Shown: piece by piece, positions 32,106 through 40,250 of the stretch
Layout: each line of letters starts with the position of its first letter
How positions within the stretch are numbered: position 1 is the stretch's first letter
Source of the DNA: Tricholoma matsutake
Lineage: Eukaryota; Basidiomycota; Agaricomycetes; Agaricales; Tricholomataceae
Direction of reading: 5' to 3'
Length of the DNA stretch: 64,000 bases
Assembly: GCA_026075535.2 (NCBI GenBank)
Contig: AP026540.1
Location: 4,960,001-5,024,000, forward strand
Translations under genes and position numbers: made by a program
The notes under the pieces: model-generated
The model's database searches: none
Told to the model about the DNA's origin: nothing
The model's input: only the letters and a program-made list of their open reading frames with translations

Positions 32106-32915
32106 ATGCCTAAACGGCGAACCAGAGTCCAAACACCATGCTGGGGTCCACACGACCCCTCCCTGATTACGGGCGACATCTATGATGATGGCGTCCAAGA
32201 CTATGACACCCGGTACGATCAAGATGATCTGGATATAGCTACTGCCCTATGGGCAGTTAGAGATCTATGGGCTGGAGAAGACCTCTCCGACCCTGAGGAT
32301 GACGAGGACTCTCTTGCTATGCAAGAGGCCCTCGATTACGCCGAGAGCAGCCCCAAGCTGGCCTTGAGGCAAACGATAGACCGTGTGCTGTGGGCGCAGG
32401 ATGTCCATGTCGCACATAAACGATGGACTTGCAGTCTCGAACGCGAGGACATGTATTCACAGGAGCTTGGCATGGCCGAGCTCTTCTATCCGGAGGCATC
32501 CCCTGCCCCATTACCGCCTTTGCCCCCCATCCCTGAGTTGGTGGAGGACGAAGTGCCGTTATCTGTGAATGAGAGGTTGGAAATCGAAGCCACCTCTCAT
32601 GCCATGCTACACCAACTGGACGCGATGACCATGTTTATTGGTACCGTCCGTACATCTGCCGTTCCCCCTGAAGAGAGGAACACATGGTGCCAAATGGCCT
32701 GGGAGTTATTCACGACCACCTGGCGACTGTCTGAGACAATGTTGGCGGAACTAGCAGCCGTTCTGACACCTCTCGATCTCACATCTCCGGCAGCCTTCCG
32801 GGCTTCCTACGCAGTGGTGCACACTGCTCAATCAGAGCCTCAATCTGGGGAACCCTCGTCCCCAGCACGGCGCCATCGTCCTCGAGGTCCTCGTGGACAG
32901 CAGCACCGCAACTAG
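32106..32915 (+). CDS. Family B protein (269 aa), intact
   Basis: Start ATG at 32106 is preceded by ccctctca as in the other copies. Same architecture and length as the B7 and B14 proteins: MPKRRTR, acidic 30-75, SRQTIDRVLWA changed to LRQTIDRVLWA, QELGMAELFYPE, PELVEDEVPLS, WCQMAWELFTTTWRLSE (C for the usual R), PLDLTSPAAF and PRGPRGQQHRN. Differences between copies are mostly single substitutions. The B ORF is the only coding feature of the element, with about 780 nt of leader before it. Confidence 0.87.
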   Translation: MPKRRTRVQTPCWGPHDPSLITGDIYDDGVQDYDTRYDQDDLDIATALWAVRDLWAGEDLSDPEDDEDSLAMQEALDYAESSPKLALRQTIDRVLWAQDVHVAHKRWTCSLEREDMYSQELGMAELFYPEASPAPLPPLPPIPELVEDEVPLSVNERLEIEATSHAMLHQLDAMTMFIGTVRTSAVPPEERNTWCQMAWELFTTTWRLSETMLAELAAVLTPLDLTSPAAFRASYAVVHTAQSEPQSGEPSSPARRHRPRGPRGQQHRN

Positions 32916-32918
32916 TAC

Positions 32919-33083
32919 AGGGGGCTATCCCCCTCTACGTTCACGGCCACCAAGTAACTGGTGGCCACTATCAGGATGGTGACATGGTGTTGCTTCCCTA
33001 TACCTTCCCCCCACTGCGGGGGGGACAATGTCATCGAGTGCATGCACATGTGTGCATTTGCTCGAGGGGGGCCTCGGCCCCCT
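32919..33083 (+). other. 3' UTR hairpin array of family B (in B10)
   Basis: Four strong inverted repeats in 165 nt: AGGGGG/CCCCCT (32919-32934), GGCCACCA/TGGTGGCC (32945-32966), CCCCCC/GGGGGG (33007-33024) and GGGGGCC/GGCCCCC (33066-33082). A weaker one (CCTCCC/GGGGGG) lies at 33222-33238. Other copies keep the stems with different sequence: B8 pairs AGAAGGGG with CCCCTTCT, and B7 pairs GGCCACCAA with TTGGTGGCC. This suggests a folded RNA under selection. Confidence 0.6.
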
Positions 33084-33493
33084 ACTTACGGCGGTCACAG
33101 TAAATAACCAGGTGAACAAGCACCCGCCTCGTTACTGTCACTCGTGCACAACACGGTGATGGTCCACCTCATTCGTCTGGGGTGGTCAATCCTCATTGGC
33201 TGGAAAAACGCAGACGGTTATTCCTCCCGCAAGGGGGGATTTACGGTGAATTAACACTGCTGCGCCTGGTCTGGCCTCAGTCGGACATGTGGCTGGGGGA
33301 CCGTTTGCTCCAGGGGGCGATCTAATGGCTAACTTCGGGAGGGGGGGGGCGCCCCCTCCAGATTATTGCCTTTCCTGGCTGAGAGGCCAACGTCTGTGGC
33401 ACTGCCCGCCTAAAGTGGCTAAAATGGGGACCTGAGTGGGAGATGGGCGAGGGGAACGCATAGATAAAGTAGTACCCAAGTTTGTACCCTGCT

Positions 33494-33534
33494 CCGCGGA
33501 CTGCGTTCGAGCCCTGCATTATAAATTCTGATCC
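33494..33534 (+). promoter_or_regulatory. Shared 3' terminal tail, B version
   Basis: CCGCGGACTGCG at 33494-33505 to TTATAAATTCTGATCC before the poly(A). This is the counterpart of the L tail at 30380-30421. Two B tail types exist: ...TTCTGATCC (B2, B9, B10, B12, B14) and ...TTGTTGACCC (B3, B7, B11, B13); the second is closer to L. Confidence 0.65.
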
Positions 33535-33549
33535 AAAAAAAAAAAAAAA

Positions 33550-33968
33550 TTACTGTCACGCGTGCATTACACAGTGATGGTCCACCTCATTCGTCTGGGG
33601 TGGTCAATCCTCATTGGCTGGGAGTATGCAGACGGTTATTCCTCCCGCAAGGGGGGATTTACAGTGAATTAACACAGCTGCGCCTGATCTGACTTCGGTT
33701 GGATATGTGGCTGGGGGACCGCTTCGCACCAGCTGACGATCTAATGGCTAGCTTCGGGAGGGGGGCTCCCCCTCCGGATTATTGCCTTTCCTGGCTGAGA
33801 GGCCAACGTCTGTGGCACTGCCCGCCTAAAGTGGCTAAAACGAGGACCTGGGTAGGATATGGGCAAGGGGAAGCATAGTTATAGTAGTACCCAAGTTTGT
33901 ATCCTGCTCCGCAGACTGCGATCGAGCCCCGCATTATAAATTGTTGACCCAAAAAAAAAAAAAAAAAA
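33550..33968 (+). mobile_element. Family B fragment B11 (3' UTR end)
   Basis: About 0.4 kb of B 3' UTR starting at ttactgtcacgcgtgc, tail TTATAAATTGTTGACCC and poly(A) 33951-33968. The next bases, ggcgacaacgctgg, are reverse-strand L RT sequence, at the very position where L3 inserted into L4. It codes for nothing. Confidence 0.88.
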
Positions 33969-34183
33969 GGCGACAACGCTGGTTTTGAGTCCTTGTTGCT
34001 ACACCAGTGTTTTAGGCGCGACCACATAACATGATCGGGACCTGGAGCGGAACGGGAAGAACACGCACTTAGTGCTTCTTTCATTTCTGTGACAGAGAAC
34101 GGGATCCAGGCCCTTCCAGGCACTGGATCGAGTTCATCACGAATGCTCAAATCGACTACTCGATCTGAAGCAGCGTTATAGGA
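33969..34183 (-). mobile_element. LINE family L fragment L10 (RT region) with internal deletion
   Basis: Reverse-strand ORF2: about 27 bp of RT motif A region (ggcgacaacgctgg), then a jump over roughly 0.3 kb to gttgctacaccagtg, then the linker to gcgttatagga. It is too broken to code. It meets the plus-strand fragment L11 at about 34183. Confidence 0.8.
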
Positions 34184-34518
34184 AGCCATCACCTACTGTC
34201 CACGGACCGTTGAGACGACAGGTCCTGGTCCACGTTCATCCCCCCCTTGGGGTGGAGACGAATCCTGCTGACTTCCTGGACCAAGTCCGGACCACTCTCG
34301 GCCTGCACCACTCTAAATTAGTGGCCCAGTCCGCATCGATGCATGCCGGTAACCTATCGGTTGCTACAGATGTTGTCGCCTCTGAGGAGGACCTTTGTTG
34401 TTTCAAGGAGGCTGCCCACAAGGCATTCCCCTTTGCGCTGCAAGTGGACGCAGCATTACCCACTTCCACATCGTACCTCAAACTGGTCGATGTGCCCTTC
34501 ATCGCTAACGACAAGGCC
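34184..34518 (+). mobile_element. LINE family L fragment L11 (ORF1 middle)
   Basis: Plus-strand ORF1 coding PSPTVHGPLRRQVL through ADFLDQVRTTLGL and KAFPFALQVDAALPTS to VPFIANDKA, open through about 111 codons. It is cut on the right by the poly(T) of B12. With L10 it forms opposed pieces of one LINE, as a twin-priming inversion of a minus-strand insertion would give. Confidence 0.8.
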
Positions 34519-35167
34519 TTTTTTTTTTTTTTTTTTTTGGATCAGAATTTATAACGCGGGGCTCGATCGCAGTCTGCGGAGCAGGATACAAACTTGGGTA
34601 CTACCCCCCTCCTGAAGCTAGCCATTAGATCGTCAGCTGGTGCAAAGCGGTCCCCCAGCCACATATCCAACCAAAGTCGGATCAGGCGCAGTGGTGTCAA
34701 TTCACCGTAAATCCCCCCTTGCGGGAGGAATAACCGATTGCCTACTTCCAGCCAACGAGGATTGACCACCCCGGACGAATGGGGTGGACCATCACCGTGC
34801 TTGTGCACGAGTGACAGAGATGTGGTAGCTGGTTGTTCACCTGGTTATTCACCGGAACTACCGTGGGCAGGGGGCTAAGGCCCCCTTTCGAGCAAATGCC
34901 GACATGTGCATGCACTCGATGACAATGTCCCCCCCGTAGCGGGGGGAAAGTGGAGGGAAGCGACAACATGTCACTATCCCGATATCGGCCACCAATTATT
35001 TGGTGGGCGTGGATGTGGAGGGGTGTTCCCCTATTGGTTGCAGTGCGGCTGTCTCCAAGGACCTCGAGGATGATGGCGTCGTGATGAGGATGAGGGTTCC
35101 TCATGATGGAGCTCTGCATCAGCTGCCTGCCTAGCCGCGTAGGAAGCCCTGAAGGCTGCCGGTGATG
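34519..35167 (-). mobile_element. Family B copy B12, left (3') part
   Basis: Poly(T) 34519-34538, tail, 3' UTR and the last 45 or so ORF codons of the B5-like subtype. Interrupted by L12; it continues at 50015-50218 after the TSD gctgccggtgatg/gctgctggtgatg. Total recovered about 0.86 kb, so B12 was 5'-truncated or later cut. Confidence 0.88.
35155..35167 (+). repeat. TSD of L12, left copy
   Basis: gctgccggtgatg, repeated as gctgctggtgatg at 50015-50027; the single difference is a CpG transition. The two halves are almost 15 kb apart because of later nested insertions. Confidence 0.85.
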
Positions 35168-37354
35168 TTTTTTTTTTTTTTTTTTTGGGTCAAAAGTTTA
35201 TAACGCAGCGCCCGATCACAGTCCACGGCAGAGACATACAAGCAGAGTACACTACGCCCAGCCCAAGTCCTCCTCCTGCTGATCTTCGCACCAACCACCT
35301 GGATAGCTGCAATGACCACTAAAGGGGCCCCCTTTATCAAGTAAACAGACTTGCCAGTGGTGGCGTACCAACAACCCGGACTTGACGATATCGTGTTCCC
35401 CAAATCCCTACGGGTATGGGTGCAAGATTTAGGGGAAACTGCCGCCCTGACGTGAGCCTCTCAGCTCGGAAAGGAGAGCGTATTCGACTAAGTCACCGTA
35501 ATGCATAACCAACAGAGGATCTGGAAGTGCTCAGGCACCTCCCCGAACCAGTATCTGATTTCGTGTCCCCCCTCCCTGACAGTCGCTCCTGAACACGGGT
35601 GGGCCCCCTTTATGAGGGTTAACGGACTCGTCTGGTGCCCTATGGCCACCCCGACATACCGATAACACTAGCCAGAACCAGACGGGGGTCATACGCCCTG
35701 CACGCACAACCTATCCTGGATCCCATGCAAGTGAGTTGAATGACCCGAGAGCCGGGTTATTGTCCATGAATTCGTGGAAGCCTTCGATGGAGTCTGGGCT
35801 TGCACGAGTTTCTTTGCGATCCACCTTGGGGCAGACACGTAGTAAATGGTCTCGAGTTTGTATCTTGGGACCAAGGCACCAACATTGGTATTCCCCATCG
35901 AGGAAAAGACGATAACGATACTCCCCTATAGGAGCATGGCCAGTGATCATACGAGTTGGATGGGAAGTCAACGTGGTGTTGCTTCCCATTACTTTCAGCC
36001 AAGGCCCACCTTTGTGAGTCGAGGGTAGTACCGGTTTTCCCCCAACTCCTTTGAGCTGGTAGAAATGCCGACCACGATATGCCGGATCTGAGAACCAGGT
36101 GTGCCAATCCTTACAAACGGCCTTTTCGACCTGATTTTTAAGGTAATCCAAAGACGTCCGCGGATGTCTGCCCACGGAGATCTTGGTAGATGTAGCAACA
36201 CCGTGAGCCATCTTGTGTACGTTCCACTCAAACTTTGAGGAGACGTGCCAGAATGTGACATTTCTCTCCTCATCCCCGGCTAGCCAGGGGTGAAGGGAGC
36301 GACAGGCGTCCAGGGCAAAGATTTGCCCAGAGCGTGGTTTTGGATCTATGAGGGACTCGATGCCCGTGGTAGAGTCCGAGAATATCACCAACTTTTTGCA
36401 TCCCCTGCTGCACGCAGCGGATACACCAAGTTGGAGAGCAAAGAGTTCGACTTCCGGGGGGGTTCTCCTCCCAGAAGCTGAGACAACACGATCTACTTGT
36501 TCTCGGAGTCCGAAGACGAGAGCACAAGTGACCACTTGGAATTTGGCATCTGTGGGCACCGAGGCATCCACTGCAACGACGAGAGTGTCGTCCTCTGCCT
36601 GGGCATGAGCCCAGGCCTTGTCGAGGTCACTCCTGTAAGAGTTCCTCGCTCCATCCTCCTTGGAGGTGAGGCGATGAGAGGAGAAGCAAGTGGGGAATAG
36701 ATCCTTCACTCTGTTCCCAGGTGTGCTTTCTTCCCCAATGGGGTCGAACTCGTCGCCTGGTACAAGGGCCAGAGCTGCAGCCGAGGTGACAGATGGACCT
36801 TGCAGGTTGAGTGTGTCGAGCACGTTCCCTCCCCAGAGTCCTAGCTCATGAGGGTGGGTGGTGCCAACATGATTAGGCCCTAAAATTGCTCTTAGGGGGT
36901 GTGATGGAGCCAATAGGGGGGTTCTGAATACCCCTCTGTCGACTAGACGACGCGGTAACAGCTGCATAGGCAGCAGTCCAGCGATACTTTCCAGACCACC
37001 AATTGGGGTGGTTCTGAATGCACCAAGGATCCAACAGGCAGCAATGGACTGCACTTGGGCCAGCGTTTTGATGACACCTTTGACGCGAGCGCCTTTGAAA
37101 TGCCATAATCTGAGTCTGTATGTCATAATAGGTATGACACACGATCGGTACAGAAGGCGTTTCTGCATAGGGGTTAAGCCTCTGACAGAATTGCCGAGCA
37201 TTCCCATCGCCCTCGCAGTGGTGAGGGCTTTGGTGGAGTAGAACTGCGTGTGCTCCCTGAAAGAGAGTTTGCGGTCGAAGAAAAACCAAGGTACCTCCAG
37301 GTAACCTTGGGTTTGAGGGGGGTATTGCCCGTGTACGGGGCAAAGCCGAGATCG

Positions 37355-37368
37355 ATGGGTAAGGGAGT
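37355..37368 (+). repeat. TSD of L13, left copy
   Basis: atgggtaagggagt, identical to 43501-43514 after the L13 poly(A). The identity of both copies fits a younger insertion than L12. Confidence 0.9.
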
Positions 37369-39006
37369 CATCGCTTCTTGTCTTCTTACCGCGACATGCA
37401 CAGCCACAGAAATTTTCGTCAACACCGTTTTCAACCTCTGCAGCTCAATCCGTCCTCGATCCTCCACGCATCGCTGTATACTTTGCGAACAGCATCGCTA
37501 ACCTAAGACCGGGTCTCAGACGAGATCTGATCGACGATCGTGACATTCTCCTGTTCTCACTGGGAATGGGGGAAGATGTCATGTTACTCGCTAACGTCTA
37601 CTCGGACAGCCAACACTCGGCCATCACGCTCTTATTTGAGAACGTCATGACGATCCCATGCTTGCACTTCATGTGTGGCGATTTCAACGTGAGGCACGCC
37701 ACCTGGGACCCCCAGGGGCCTGAGCACTCGATCCATGCTGACCACTTAGTGGAAACGGCTATGGCACTAGGCCTGACTAGAGCCCTACCAGTAGTGGAGG
37801 GCCCTACCCATTTCCCCCCTCAACAGGGCCTTCACTCCACGGTGATCGACCTGATGTTTGTACCTACAGATCTTAGATTTGTATTGTATTGTGAGATCGT
37901 ACCTGAAGCCAGAGGGACATCTGACCACGCCCCACTGACATTAGTGCTACCTGGCCCGGGATCTTTGGTCCCGGTCACCAAGTGGTCCATCAAAAAAGGA
38001 TCTGAGGAGGAAGCATCATACTGAGATGCTGTCTCCTCCACTTTAACTCTGTGGCTAGATTGGCACGGAGATACATCGGCAGAAATTGATGATGTCGTCT
38101 CGGTGATATCAACGATTTTAAACAAGGCATGGGAAAACCACGCCAAGGAATCTCGCCTCGGCAAGTCGTCCAAAGGCTGGTGGACAGACGAGTGCAGTGG
38201 TGCTCTAGACGCTTACAGAGCCTCCCGCGATGGGGAGGACTGGAAGCATTATAGAAAAGTCATGCGACATGCAAAGCGTGATTTCTTCGACAAACGTATC
38301 CAAGAAGTGGCTATGATGAACAGGCGACCCTGGGACCTTATATCCTGGACTCGTCAACGCAACCTCCCGTCATATGAGGCGATCTCCTATCGGGGAGAAC
38401 CTTGTAACGATCTGGACTCCCTGTGGGCTGCCCTGGACGGGTCCTATAATGCCGCCTCAGATTGAGTAGTCGATCTGAGCATCCTTGATGAACTGGATCC
38501 AGTGCCTGAAAGGGCCTGGATCCCGTTCTCCATTATGGAAATGAAAGAAGCGCTAAATGCGTGTTCCTCCCATTCCGCTCCAGGTCCCGATCATGCTTCA
38601 TGGTCACACCTAAAATACTGGTGTAGCAACCCAGAAGTGGCAGGGCTCATCACCCACATTGCTGAGGTGTGCATCACTGCTGGCCACTGGCCAGCACACT
38701 TCAAGGAATCTCTGTCGGTCACCATCCCGAAGCCGGGGAAACCTAACTACTCCATTCCAAAGTCGTTCAGGCCTATCGTGCTACTGAACACTCTGGGCAA
38801 ATTAGTCGAAAAGATGTTGTCTAGGCGACTTCAGTTTGACGGGGTCGCACACGAGGCCTTCGAGCAAAATCAGTTCGGAGGTGTCGCCCAGCGTTCCACT
38901 GAGGATGCAGGAATCTACCTTACCCACCTGGTTAGAGCAGGATGGGCTAAAGGGCTCAAAACAAGTGTTGTCGCCTTCGACATCGCTCAGTTCTTCCCCT
39001 CTTTGA

Positions 39007-39020
39007 ACCACCAGGTTCTA
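39007..39020 (+). repeat. TSD of B13, left copy
   Basis: accaccaggttcta, identical to 40884-40897 (the first A merges with the poly(A) of B13). Confidence 0.88.
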
Positions 39021-39508
39021 AACGGCGCTCCTTGACTTGTTACAACCACTATAAACAGTGGTAAACACCTCTGCTCAACGTTGCCAGCGACGTCGACACT
39101 TCAATTTACGTCCGATTTTCGATCGGATTTCACCATCACGAACGCTCTCGGCGTCTCCAGGCCTGCCCTGATTTGCTAAGAGATCCATCCATCCGATCCC
39201 CGGGGATGCCCCGGTCATTGTTTTTGACAATGGCTGCTATTCGTCTCGTTCCCCTGTGCTTCGAGGATCCTGGCTAGGTGAGTGGTGTCTATGAAAGAGT
39301 AGTCTAGGTCCCTATGGGGGCTTAGAGTGGGTGTGGGATGCCTGCTTCAACGCTCGCCCAAGTCGACGCACTCGTTTAGTTGGGGGAGGTCTGGCTCAGG
39401 GGGAGGGACATTGTTACTGGACTGCTGGTCATCTCTGGGGCTTCCAACCTCCATGCTATGTGAGTCACTACTACTAGGGACAAGCTACACTGACTACCTG
39501 TTGGAATA

Positions 39509-39539
39509 CACCGTCGCTAAAAGGGGCCGGGTGACGGTG
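39509..39539 (+). other. 5' UTR hairpin of B13 with compensatory change
   Basis: CACCGTC/GACGGTG replaces the CACCATC/GATGGTG stem of other copies, keeping the loop AAGGGGCCGGG. The paired change is the best sequence evidence that the leader hairpin matters. Confidence 0.55.
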
Positions 39540-39800
39540 CCCCCTGATAGCTAGGTCGATGCTCTGGTGGCCGCACTTCACCACCGACTCCTCACCTCCG
39601 GTGCTCACTCCTCTGGGGTGTTATGACCCGGGTACAATCTTCTCCCACCAGGCAACAGGATGCGCGGCCTGTTTGCCCCCTCAGAGCGTTTGGAGGCTGT
39701 ATCGGGTGGACCTGGAACTGAGACAAGGGGCCATCTGTTATCGATCTTACGCTACGTACTTTGACTGTTATTGTCATTTACCTGTGCTAACTCACTCTCA

Positions 39801-40250
39801 ATGCCCAAACAGCTGAACAGAGACTAAACCACACGCTGGGGCCTTCACGACCCCACCTTGATTATGGGTGACATCGTTGGTGATGATGCCCAAGACTACG
39901 ACACCCAGTTCTCACAGAATGAACTGGAGGTAGCAGCTGCCCTAGGCAGTTTGAGATCTGTGGGCCAGGGAGGACCTCCCCGACCCTGACGACTACGTGG
40001 ACTCTCTTGCTAGGCAGGAGGCCCTTGCTTACACTGCACACTGCGTATTTCGATCACTTGCATCATATACCAGTACTAACTTGCTCCTGATGCCCAAGCG
40101 GACAACCAGAGACGATTGTTCCAATGATCCTACGCCTCCGGCAGCTGTTCCAGCTTCCTGTGTGGCGATGCCAACAGCTCTAGCAGAGCTCCAATCTGGG
40201 GAACCCTCGTTCCCAGTACAGTGCCGTCATCATCACAGATGGCCGTGCTG
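39801..40250 (+). pseudogene. B13 ORF remnant
   Basis: ATG at 39801 begins MPKQLNRD then TAA. Downstream pieces recall the B protein (MGDIVGDDAQDYDTQF, acidic stretch, ASCVAMPTALAELQSGEPSFP) in shifting frames, and the central part with WELFTTTW is missing. It is non-coding, yet the element transposed with clean TSDs, so the B protein was either supplied in trans or not needed in cis. Confidence 0.75.

Larger units (their letters stand above)
31327..33549 (+). mobile_element. Family B copy B10, complete (2.22 kb)
   Basis: 5' motif gctccttgacttgttacaac (31331-31350), full 5' UTR, intact ORF, hairpin array, shared tail and poly(A) 33535-33549. Left flank is L9, right flank is the 3' UTR of another B (B11), so no TSD is seen. 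B10 may have exchanged with another copy, or it inserted next to a junction. Confidence 0.92.

Noticed and set aside
37369..37480. Possible spliced intron in L13 between the 5' UTR and the endonuclease
   Set aside because: The missing segment starts tcagcgatcc in other copies, so there is no GT donor at the left edge. A deletion or template switch fits better.
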